A DNA stretch of 14,251 nt from Butyrivibrio sp. (GTDB lineage: Bacteria; Bacillota_A; Clostridia; Lachnospirales; Lachnospiraceae): the NCBI GenBank assembly GCA_024690635.1, contig JAILOW010000180.1, forward strand, positions 1-14,251, in the 5' to 3' direction. Below are positions 1 through 12,200 of the stretch, piece by piece; the stretch's first letter is position 1, and each line of letters starts with the position of its first letter. The notes beneath the pieces were generated by a model that was not told the DNA's origin, did not search any database, and saw nothing but the letters and a program-made list of their open reading frames with translations. A program made the translations under genes and the position numbers.

Positions 1-291
1 GAGGAAGATCCTGTTATCACATCCTACAGCATTTCCGGCGAAGATATAGCTTTTTCCGCAAAGGATACTCAGTCGGGCCTTTCGGCATACGCTATATCCA
101 CCGCTTCTTCAGCATCAGGCGTTTCAGGCTGGACTTCCGTAACCGGAGCACCCATAAAGGATGATGAAGGAATCTCCGGGACTGCAACCTTTGATACTCT
201 GGAGCCCGGAAATTACTACCTTTATGCAAAAGATGCATCAGGTAATGTTGCAAGATCGGATGACTATATATCCATATCAGTTCTTAATGTA
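1..291 (+). other. Ig-like module, GN type (partial at left edge)
   Basis: Protein domain within the giant CDS. It resembles bacterial Ig/HYR-like modules: a polar strand-rich stretch, a conserved Trp near base 130, then GNYYLYAKDASGNVA at 211-255 as the terminal strand pair. The same terminal pattern (SYYLVFKDISGN) recurs in the module at 2518-2805, so the two are probably paralogous. The left boundary lies beyond the window. Confidence 0.5.
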
Positions 292-3200
292 CATAACTAT
301 TATGTAAATAATGCAGCTACGCAGTACAGCGTTCATGTTGCAACCCCTGAGGGAGAAGATGCCACGGCAAATCTTCCTTCTGCCACTCCCACCAGAACAA
401 AATTTGATTTTGGCGGCTTTTATCCTTCTGAGGAATTCAACGGAGAATCAGCAAACGCAGGCGCTGCAGTCAGCATAAACGCCGGCGAAGAAAATGATTA
501 CTACGCAAAGTGGACCCTTAAGGGAGTTGTTTTTGCAAACGACCTTAGCGCAACATATTCAAAGACATACGACGGAGAAGATCTTGAGCTTAGCGTATCA
601 CTTACGGAAAGCTATGATACGGTTTCATGGACCTGGTACAGGGCAGCAGCTGCAGATGGAAACTACGCTGCAGTTACAGGCGGAGCAGACGGAACCCTTG
701 CTCTTAAGAATGTAAGCGACAGCGGATTCTACAAAGCTGTGGCAAGCATTACTGAAGAGGGCGTATCCTCTATTGCGGATTCTTCCGTGGCACAGGTTAC
801 CATCAGTAAAAGACCTCTCTACATAAATGTAGATAACAAAGAGACAGTTTACGGAAGCGATGCTCCGTCCTTTACAATGACAGCCGCAGAGCCTGACGGG
901 ACCAGCGGTCTGGTTTCCGGTGACAGCCTTGAATCCGTATTTGGTGCAGGCTACGCTTCAAATCTTTCCTGTGATTATGTAAATGACGGCGGAGCAAACA
1001 GCGTTGTCGGAACATACAATATCACTGCAGGAAGTCTTTCTGCAGATAACTATGATGTGACCTTTACATCAGGAACACTGACTGTTACTACCTTAAGCGT
1101 TGACAGCAATGTGACTGTAGAAGTATCTGTTGAGGACGGACCTTTTACTTATACGGGATCTGCCATTGAGCCTGCTGTTACGGCTGTTGATATCACCTAT
1201 ACACCTGCAGGCGCAGGGGCAAGCGTAACAAAGACTCTTTCAGCAGAAGATTATGATGTTTCCTACGCAAACAATGTAAATGTAGGTTCCCAGGCACAGG
1301 TTATCATTACCTTCAAGGGGAATTACCAGGGACAGTACTCCGGAAAGACTTTTGAGATCGGCAAGGGAACCATGGCGGTTCAGACCAGCATATCATACGA
1401 TTCCTGGAAGTACGGCGAAACTCCCGCAGGTATTTCAGTAAGTATCGATAATACAACAGGCGGAACTGTTTCTTATAAATATCTTCCTGTAGGCGAAGAA
1501 GAAAGCTTTGCAGCAGCGGATAAGTCCGGTGCTGTTACAACTATGCCAAAAGATGCAGGCAGATATTATGTATGGGCTGAGATAGCAGAGACTGCAAACT
1601 ACAGCGCGATTACAGCTGAGCCTGCAATATTTGAGATAAGGAAAAGACAGATCACTCTGACTTCTACATCAAAGAGCTGGACCTATGACGGCAATCCTCA
1701 TACTGCAGGAAATTACGTTCAGACAGGAGATGCATTTATAGAAGGCGAGGGCTTCCATTCCGTAATGGTATCCGGCTCTGTAAAGACTGTTTCCGAGTCT
1801 CCCGTTGTGAACGATATTACCTATACCCTGACTTCCTCCACCAAGGCAGTCAACTATGAGATCACTCTTGAAAAGGGAAGCCTTAGCGTAACTCAGGCGC
1901 GCCTTCCCAAGATCACATCCCTTAAGTGGGGCACAACTCCCGGAACACTTCAGTGGGTTGCCATAACAAGAGACGGACTTAACATTCAGTACGAGGTACA
2001 GCTCTACAGGGGCGAGGAAACCCTTGGAGAACCCATCATCACATCGAATACAAGTGTTGATGCAAAAGAGCTTCTTATAAATGACAGCATTGCAAACGGC
2101 GTAGGCGCATATACCGCAACAGTTACCGCCAAGATCGGCGAAGATGCTGCGGGAATGTACAACAACTACATGGAAGGTACGGCTTCAGAAAAGCTTCCAT
2201 ATAAATACACTGCAAAAATTACTCTGGTAAGAAACGGCGGCGATGAAGGAATCGAAAGCCTTGCCTTTGCGGATGCGGTACATGGCGCAGATGAGGATGA
2301 TACAGTTACATATCTTCTTCAGAAAGAAAGCGCAAGAGCAGTTATAACCTACAACTCCGGTTATGAAAATGACGATGCCGGAACAGTATTTAATTACAAT
2401 ACAGGATCCACAGGTCTTTCAAGAGGGGATTACACAAAGAGCGGATATTATACTGTATCTTTTGCAAATACCCAGCTTGACAGTGCCGTTGACGCAAACC
2501 TTGCTATTAAGTCAAAAGATTCTGCTCCTTACTGCGAGGAGTTTACCGGAAGCCAGGCTTCGGATTATTCATATGTAAGAGCTGACATCAGGATAGGTGA
2601 TCTTTTGGGCCTTTACGGATACAAGCTCGTTAATTCCATAGACAACATAACTGATGACAACTGGACAGAGATTTCCTTCGTAGAGGGAAGACCTGCCCTT
2701 AGCTGCATCACTTCTGTTCAGCTTACAGCAGCAGGCAGCTACTACTTGGTATTTAAGGATATCAGTGGCAATATCAGATACTGTGAGACTCCCATAACTG
2801 TTTACGAGATTTCTTTTGATAAAAATGATGATGCCGCTACAGGCACAATGCCCGGCATCTATAAGTTAAAAGACAACGCAGTGACTCTTCCTGCCAACGC
2901 CTTTACCAAGGCCGGTTATGTATTCACTTACTGGACTGCAGGAAGTGCTATTCTCCCTGACGGAGCATCCTACGTTAAAAACGAGTCAGCTACTCTTAAA
3001 GCAGGATGGACCAACAAAAAGTTTACTTACAAGGTTAACTATTATTATCAGAAGATACTGCTTAATAATGACGGCACAGTTATGACGGACGATGGCGGAC
3101 AGGTTATGCTCAGCTACGGAGATGAGCCTGAAAACTATGCGGTTTATTCCTGTGCCTACAATGATGAAGTAAGCTACAACGCAGCGGCTATTCAGCTTGA

Positions 3201-6200
3201 AAGAGAAGGCTACAGACTCACATCACTTCCTTCACTTCCTGAGGGCTCTGCTTCTTACGTTTCAAGTATCCGCGTTACTGAAGACGGCATGGAACTTGAT
3301 ATTTACTACAACCTTGAGATGTATACCATGACCTACAGCTACACGGATTATGACAATACATCAAAGACCATGGTGGATTATTTCTACTACGGCCAGCCTT
3401 TTGTTGAGAGAACAAAGCCTGCACACACAGGCTACAGCTTTATCGGATGGAACTACGGCGATGCAGGAAGAGCACCTGAGTTCATGCCTGCAGGCAGCCT
3501 TACCGCAACAGGTCACTTCAAGGCTGATACAGCTTCTTATACAATTAGATACTATTTCCAAAATATCGATACAGAGAATGGGGCAGGGAATTACCTTGGC
3601 ACATCTTTTGTAATGGATGGAAGTATTCAGGCGGATGAAGTCATAAGTGCAGACTACGGTCGTCAGATCAATGCGTATCTTTCTTCTGATGAGACTTCAA
3701 CCTCAAAAGAGATCGTGACTGCAAGAGAGATCCCCGGATTTACTCCTGTGGCAGTTGTTGTATCCTATGAGTCTTCCGAGGCCAAGAGCTTTGCTTCTCT
3801 TGCAGAGCTGAATGCTTTTGCAGAGACCACTTCAAATGACTCTGACCTTACACACAACGTATATTCAAAGATCGAAGGCGGAGCACCTGAGGGAGTACAG
3901 GACGGACCTACCTATGTATCTTTCTACTACACAAGAAAAGTCTATGAACTTTCAATGGATGTTTACAGAGGGAACCGTGATGACGGCCAGCACCTCTTTG
4001 GTTCCTACTTTGATGAAGATCAGGCAAAGTGGAATTTCCCTTACGGCTATGCATTCCCTGCAACAGGAACCTTCTCTGCAGAGTATTTCGAGACCTACAA
4101 ATATAACGACGAAGGCACCATAACCTATGACAACGGAAGAGAACATTCCGTGGCATGGACAAAGAGATGGCCTACAGGTGCAGGTATCGTTCCGGCAGAT
4201 AAATACTATCTTGCAAACTTTGTTGACTGGTCCACAGGTTCAAGACCTGTCACAATGCCTGCAGGTGATGTAAAGGTAGTAAGAGAGTATGCTTCAAGAG
4301 AACAGTCCAAGTATGTCATCGAGGTATATGTTGAGCATGTAAAAGAGGTAAATCATACCTACGGCGGAAATACCTATAAGAGCTATGATGCAGGATTCTA
4401 TGAGAAAGAGACAAGCTTTGAAAGCTATGTTGAGCCGGGAAGGATCGTCAGCATTGTTGATTCAGGTGAAGGCAGCGAAGTTGAGATACCTATTTCCAAG
4501 CTCATAGAGGGCGTGGATTCCAAGGCACACTTTGAGCATGTTCCTGTGGATGGAGAAGTTCTTTCCGCAGTAGTTCTTGAGAACAGATATACGGAAGATA
4601 ACACCAGCATTCTTCCTGATTCCGTGACAACATTAAAGCTCTACATGTCACGCAAAAAATACGACGTAAACATCAGATACTTAAAGAGAGTCTATGATGT
4701 TGACGCCGGAACAAGTTCGGATGAAGTCATAACTTCTTATAAGATAAATCAGAAGTGGGGAACTTCTTATAATATAGATTCGGAATATTACTACCAGGGA
4801 GAGACCGAGTCTGTTCCTGTTGGCGATAATGAAGACAATGCCAAGGCAAAGGCATATCTTGGAACTGTAACAGATTCAGCTGCGGTTACAGGCACCATGG
4901 ACTTTGCTGCTGCAGACTACAAGATTGCCAATTACTGGTACTATGTATCTCCTTCATCCAATTCCATACTCGGCTATGCCGGAGGACATGCGGATTATAC
5001 CGCCTATGAGGATGCGGCAGGTGCAGAAGCTGATCGTTTCAAGGCTATAAGAGTCGGCGTAAACAACTCTTCCAAGGCAGAAATTTATTACCTTCAGCCT
5101 GCATCAAGCAAGCACTATTATCTGAAACTTACTTACAGACAGTATGTTAACGGCGTTCAGACAACTGACTCTGCTCCATTGACATCGGAAGTTGACGGCG
5201 TTACCTACCAGATCTGTGTTGCCAATAAGTCTGACGTATTTGAAAGCAGCGACCCCGGTGCAGCACTCAGACCTGAATTTGAGGAGGTTAATGTAACTTA
5301 TTACAAGACTGCCACAGAGCTTGGACAGAGCCAGTCAAATCCCGGTATTTCCGGTACCTTCTACAGACTGATAGATGATCCTCATTCACAAAAGCTCCTC
5401 TTTACAGTGGTTGATGATGACAGATTCCATGTGGGCGGACTTGCAGGATATAACTACAACAGCACTGTAGCTGCACATATAGGTCGTGAGACTTTTGAAG
5501 CAGAAGAAAATGCTCCCGATCCCAATCTTGGAACTCCCGTGCTGGTTGCAAGGGGCGATGAGAGAATCGGCGCAAGAGGTTCTGAGAATCCTATTCTTGG
5601 AGTAAATAATGACACTGAAGATTACTGCTACAATCAGATGTCTTATTACTTCAACTTTAATAAGGATTTCTCCATCACTTACGTATATGACGGCAAGACA
5701 AGAAGGATCGACTACGGACAGATCACAGATGTGACTGCAGATGAGATCGGATTTGACAGAGACGGAGCAAATGTCTTTGAACCCGGCGAAGGTTATGAGA
5801 TCGTCTGGTACACAGATTCAAACTTTACTCATGTTGCTGATGCAACTATCAAAGTAAACGGTCCCAAGTATATCTATGGAAAGCGCTTTAACAAGCCCAT
5901 AGAGAACTTTGATATTGCTTATTATGAGATGCCAAACGGCGCAGGCTATTATTCCGGAAGCCTTGACAGCGCATCCCTTACTTCTGAAACAGAAGATATT
6001 GAGATTGAGTACAGGTTTGATGAAAACACTGCAGTAAATAAAGCGGGAACAAATACAAAGTATTACCTTAACGGCACACTTGTTGCGGTAAAGAAATCTC
6101 ATTTCGTAAAGGCATTCTCAGAGTTTAGCATGGACTATGCGAGCTTTGTAACAAGCGGCTTTAAGCATGATGAAAAAAATACCAGCAATGTGCTCAGCGG

Positions 6201-9200
6201 ATTCTGCGGCAGCAGACCTATCAAGCTCAGGTCCTACTACGCCCGCACATCAGCTCTTTTGACCATAAGAAGAAATGACTCGGATACCGTTTCCAACGAT
6301 GAGATCATCACCAAGGTAAACGGAGATCTTGTGAGAGTATATGATCCTGTAAAGATCGGCTATGACTTTACGGGTTGGAAGTTCTACGATTACACAGGCA
6401 GCGTCAAGGGATCAGAGCTTAATCCTGCTGACTATAACTATGTATATAACCCTGTAGATCAGCATCATCAGGGATATTCAGAGTTTGATATGCCCATTTG
6501 CGATACCCTTATGGAGGCCCAGTGGACACCTGCAGTCATTGAGTTTGATATTGTTCATCTCTTCCAGGATCGTGCAAAGGCTTACCGTCAGGATCTTTTG
6601 GACAGCTGCATAGCAGGAAGTGCTCCTGCCAACGTTGTTACAGACGTTGTTTCGGGAGTTACATATTATTATGAAAACAGCGTAAGCCCCAACAATCTCT
6701 TTGGAGCAGTGGAAGAGCTGTCAGGCGTAAGGTCAGAGGATGTGATCGCAGTTTCAGATCACAATCTTTCCGCAGCAGGCAGCATGGTAAGCTTTGCTCA
6801 CGGAACATATCAGCACAATGCTGCAGATTCCGGCGAGCTTGTTTCCGGAGATACATTCAGAGCTTATCACAATGCTTCTGTAACCTTCTTCTATGAGAGA
6901 AACAGTACCATCACTATTTCAACAGGCGCATACTGTATGGACGGATCCGACGATACAGGTCTTACTGTTTCGGGAGCAGGCAATTACTACTACGGCCAGC
7001 AGGTAAACCTCTATGCAACTATGCAGCCTACAGGTTATACCTTCCAGGGATGGTTCAAGGTCAACTCAGGTGAAGCGCTTACAACAGAGCAGATAGAAAG
7101 CCTTGCTGATCTTTTGGCAGCTGAGGGTACAGACGGTGCAGTTCTTACCAAAGTTTATAATGACACCGAGTATTCCTTTACAGCTACAGAGTCCGGACGC
7201 TACATTGCCATAACTGCAGCTGCAGAGGCTATCCAGCCTACTATTACAATTACCATCAGCAGGGATCTGGTTAATGATCCTCTTTATTACAATTACAAAG
7301 CTGATGCTGAAAATCAGTTCAATGCTTCCATTAACTGGGGCCAGGGCGTGGATGCAGGTGCCAATAATATCAAGCAGTACACCTGGTTCTATTACAGTCC
7401 CGACAATATGACTGCGGAGCAGTTTGAAGAGCTGGATCCTGAGACAATACCCATTGCGGATATGACTCCTTTGGAAAATTCCAACACCAGTACCTTTAAC
7501 CTGCCTACAGGCTACAACGCAGGTTTCTATGTGCTTCGCTGCGTTGCTGACATTGAAAGAAAAGATAACGGAAGAACCCAGAGAGCTCAGGGCTCTTACA
7601 AGTTCTCAGTGCTTCCCAACAATGAGTATCTTGAGACCACACCTGTTGTGGATCAGAGCTATACGGGAAATACCTACAGATACACTGAAAAGTGGCTCTA
7701 CAGACCTACGGATTATACGGTTTATTACAGTGAGAGTCCGTTCACTTTAGGAGAGGATCCCACTGCAAGGCTTGCACTTTCCGAAGGCGATGCAGACAAA
7801 GCATATACCCAGATGCCCGGATACAGGGACGTAATCGTAGATGCTTCTCACAGCCCTGTTCCTCATGTGGTTTATTACTATGTTGTAAGTAACGACCCCA
7901 ACTACTCTTCAGTAACTGGAAACTGCAGCGTAGGTCTTTTACCTGTGCCTGTAACAGTTACAGCCATCAAGCCTTTCACCAAGATCTATGATGCAACTGT
8001 TGAGATTCAGGGCAAGCCTTCAGTAGGAAATGAGGGCTCTGTAACCTACAAGTATTCTGAGGCAGACGGAACCTATTCCGATTTCTACAGACTGCAGTCC
8101 GGAATAGAGTCAGCAGGCATGACTCCCAGCCCTTACTACAGGATCAACGGCATTCTTTCTGCAGATGCAGGAAAGGCAATGCTCCTTAACTTTGATGCAA
8201 CCTTTGATTATATGCATGCAGGCGGAAGCGGAGTGCAGGAAGGAACTCTTGTTACACTCAGTAACCTCTGGGTTCTTACCTCCAATGACAGCACCGCTCT
8301 TCATGATGTATACGAGAACTGGAACTATGTATTCCCTACAGGTGAGACCTTGCAGATCTCCGGTCAGATCAAGCCTTATCCTCTTGATATCAAGTGGCTT
8401 CCTTCTTCTGAAAGTGATGCATCGGCTACCTACAGTGATCAGGACTTTGTTTACAACTATACGGGAAGTACAATTTCTCCTTATATAAAGATAGTCGGCG
8501 ATACTGAAAAGATTCCGGATGCAGCAGGTGATTTCAGCGTATCCGTTAAGAACAAGCAGGTTAATGCAGGTACCTACAGTGCTATACCTGAGGTTGAGGC
8601 AAAGGCCGGAGCAGGTTACTTCCCTACAGACTATACCTTTACTCTGCACAATCAGACCTACAAGATCCTGCCCAGATATATCAAGGTTTATCCCAAGGAT
8701 GTTACCAAGGTATACAATGCAACCCTTCAGACCATGCTTGATACTGAGGATGAGTTCAGGTTTGAGACCAAGGAAAGTGCCGGAGATACCTATAGGGCAT
8801 ATACACTTCCTGAAGGAGAGCATTACAACGCAAAGACATCAGCTTCTTATAAAAACGCCGGAGTATACAGCACAATAGCTGCCAAAAATATGGCGGTTTA
8901 CACTCTGGATGCCAATAATAAAAAGCATGTCATAACCGATAACTATGTGATCGAGTACGGCACAGGAACACTTACCATTGAAAGATGTCCTGTTGTAATA
9001 AACGGTATTACAGGAGTTAATAAGGAATACGACGGAACAACTCTTGCAGATCTTGATATCACAGCTGCAACCATAAGGCTTTCATCTGACGGTGTAAGTC
9101 CTGTTTATGCAGGGGATGTCCTTACTCTTGAAAAGCTTGGAAAGCCCGGAGATTTCGATACAAAATTTGTGGGAATCTCCAAGACCGTTACCATAAATTA

Positions 9201-12200
9201 TGCGGTTGAAAATGCAGATACAAGAGGCGTTGGAATCAAGGCTACCGGCGCTTATGCAAACTATGTGATCGATACTGCAAACAGTCAGCTCACTACTACT
9301 GCAGATATCGTAAAAGATGGAAAAGTAAATGTTCATATCACAGGCGGCGACTCCACCATAACTTATGGCGAGAGTCTGCACACAACGCACTTCTCATATG
9401 AAGTTGTGGGACTTGTGGAAGGAGACAGCGTATCAGCTGACCTTACTGTGGATGAAGACAACTATCCTCAGTTCATGATCATGAAGAAGGTTGGAGGCTC
9501 CTACGTAAATGCGGTTGTTACAGACCACGCCTTCAAGCAGACTGATGACCTTTCCTTTATCTCTACTCTTGATGTGGGAACCTACTATGTATTCTTTGTT
9601 GAAAAGACAGGTCCCGAAAATGACGGACATCACTTTGTAGAGGGATTTGATTCACCTAAATACAATGTATGCTGGGACTATGAAAACCCTGCAACCATTA
9701 CCGTTATACCCAGAAAGATAGCTGTATCCGGCATTGACAGTGCTTCTCCCATAACCAAGGTATACGACGGTAATACTTCCGTAGCAGGAACTGATCTGAA
9801 TACTATCCTTGGCGCAGCAGATTCTCATGACTATTATGAGTTTACGGCTGTTCCCGGTGAGAGTGCATCGGGCGTTATGACGGCAGACGCTTCAAGCCTT
9901 GTTATCTCTAGTGCAGATGCTGTTTACAATAATAAAAATGTTGCTGTTACCGAGGGCGGTGTAACTGTCGGAGCAACGAAAGTTAATCTGACAGAATGCG
10001 TGCTGGGAGGAAGTGCGGTTTCAAATTACGAGCTGGTAAACAGCACCTTTGATGTTCCCGGTGCCATTACTCCAAGAGATATTACGGTAAAGATAAACAA
10101 CCAGACCGTTACCTACGGAAGCGCTCCCGCAGCCTATAACTATACCGTTGAAGGCGCTGTAGAAGCAGATGAAGAGACAATCATTGCAGGCCTTAAAAAT
10201 ACTACTCTTACTGTAGTTGACTGCGACTATCAGGCAGTAGCCAATCCCACGTCCGGTAAGAGCCATGACGCCGGCTACTATGCAATGAATGTGAATGGTA
10301 CAACCCATTACACAAATCCAAACTACACAATCACTTTCCCTGTGGCTAACGGACTTGTGGGCGAGACCTTCGGCCTTTTGACCGTAAATAAAAAGAACCT
10401 TCGCTACAGAGCAAAAGACGTGCATATCAGCTACGGTGTTCAGAACCCTCCTACGATATTTGACGGAGAGTTTGTAAGTGCTGACTTTGTTTACGGAGAT
10501 ACTGCTTCCACTCAGAAGAATGAAAACGAAAAGGCCAAGATCATAAGCGGAACATCCGGAACGGATATAGCCCTTTATACAGATAGTGCTCTTACCTCTT
10601 TGGCAGGAACATATGAAGTTGAGTTTGAATCTACTGCAAATGCATCTTCGCTTCCGGGAACATATCCTGTAAGCCCTGTAAATGTTGCTACGGCAGACGG
10701 ATATCTTTATACAAAGAATTACAACATCACTAAAGTTTCAGGTAACCTCATCATCAAGAAGTACTACATCCTTGTTGAGGGCATTACCGTTGCGGATAAG
10801 GTTTACGACGGAACAACAACAGTTACCAAGGACGGCGAAGGAAATCAGATAGATCTGACCACAGCTACCTTTAAGTATTACGTTGGTGCAACAAGCCATG
10901 TGGAAACCTACGCTCAGCTTCCCGAGAACTTTAAGGCTTCCTTTGATACCGCGGACTTTACAGCGGTTTATGCAGATAAAAACGTTGGAACAAACATCAA
11001 CGTTTCTCTTGGAATTGTTATAAAAGATGGCTCTGATCTTGCAAAGAGATACATGCTCCTTACAGCTGCAAACAAGGCAGAAGCTACGCTTTACGATTCA
11101 GAAAATATCTTTGGAAGCGACGTATCACAGACATCAGCTCTTTCATCCATAACAGCAAAAGAGCTGGTACTTAAGCCAGGGAACATCAGCTGCAACTACG
11201 CTCAGAGCGTTGCTGCAAGCAGTATTGTGGTAGAGGGTACAGGTTTTGTATCAGGCGAAAGCCTTGCAAATATCCCCGGATACGTAAAGAAATATACTCT
11301 TACCTCAGAGTCTGATCCTACTGTTAATTATGTGGCAGGATCAGATGTGGGCAGATATGTTATCGACATCAGCTCCTCAGAGCCCGGCGCCGGAATCCAC
11401 GGCAACTACAACATATCTTTTGACACCGGAATACTGACCGTAAATCAGAGGACATTCCCTGCACCCACAAATATTACATGGAATGCGGGAAGACTCAGCT
11501 GGAATGCTGTTACAGCTATAGGCCATGTGGCTGTTGCGGGATACAAATTACAGCTCTATAAGGTCGGAGCGGGCAATGCCGTTACTACAATAGACTGCAA
11601 TCCTACCACAGATTATGACTTTACAGAAGTTATAAGAAATGCAGGAGCAGGTACCTATTATGTAAGGATATGGGCAGTTGCAAGTACGGAAAACAACACA
11701 TCTCCTGATTATAAGAATGTAAAACAGTACGGTGACTGGACAAATTCAGCAAACAAAATGGCAGTCCTTGTTGTTCCCAAGTACAGTGATGACGCCGTTA
11801 CAGCAAAGGCTACAGATGCTCTTGCCAATAAGAACGTTTATCCTGTAACAGGAAGTCTTTTGGATTATCCTGACGGCTACGTGGTTGTTGCCGGAGAGGC
11901 AGCAGGCGTGAATGTGCTCTATTCCTGGAAGAGCGTAGGTACAGACGGCGGAGAATATGCTACAGGTTATGAGATTGACAGCTTCAGCGCATCTTCCGAT
12001 ACGGGAGTTACTCTTGTTACCACAAACGATCTGTCGGCATCAGGAAGCTTTGCAGGATCTGCTCTTATTGCTGATGGCATCGAGGTTACTTCCGTTGATC
12101 TGATACTTAAGCTTAAAAAGAGAGCTGCTCAGGGAAGCCTTACCATAAGCGGCACAAGTGACACCGCTCCTTACGGTGCTCTTGTTCATACACCTTATGA

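Noticed and set aside
2422..5559. Two RGD triplets (2422-2430 and 5551-5559), a known integrin-binding motif.
   Set aside because: With the eye-estimated residue frequencies, about one RGD is expected by chance in 4,750 residues, so two carry no weight without structural evidence of an exposed loop.
5686..5694. YDG triplet suggesting another YDG domain.
   Set aside because: The surrounding strands belong to an InlB B-like unit with a W-Y-T-D core, and no GTLTV-type end follows.
7501..7512. LPTG, resembling a sortase signal.
   Set aside because: A sortase motif needs L-P-x-T-G followed by a hydrophobic segment and a basic tail at the C-terminus. Here the x is missing and the sequence continues as an Ig-like strand.
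8110..8823. A 237-codon open frame on the minus strand.
   Set aside because: It is aligned with the codons of the giant CDS, whose avoidance of CTA and TTA and local lack of TCA leave the antisense frame open by chance. Its translation is Cys/Ile-rich and shows no domain pattern. The sense frame clearly encodes YDG-type modules here.
8519..8878. A 119-codon open frame in another + frame, one of several of 60-120 codons in the window.
   Set aside because: It lies inside the continuous frame 1 and has a low-complexity Leu/Arg/Pro-rich product. The other small alternative frames at 494, 2363, 3350, 3812, 7529 and 8165 were rejected for the same reason.
10021..10425. A 134-codon open frame on the minus strand.
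   Set aside because: It overlaps a clear MBG_2 module on the + strand, and the antisense product has no recognisable pattern.
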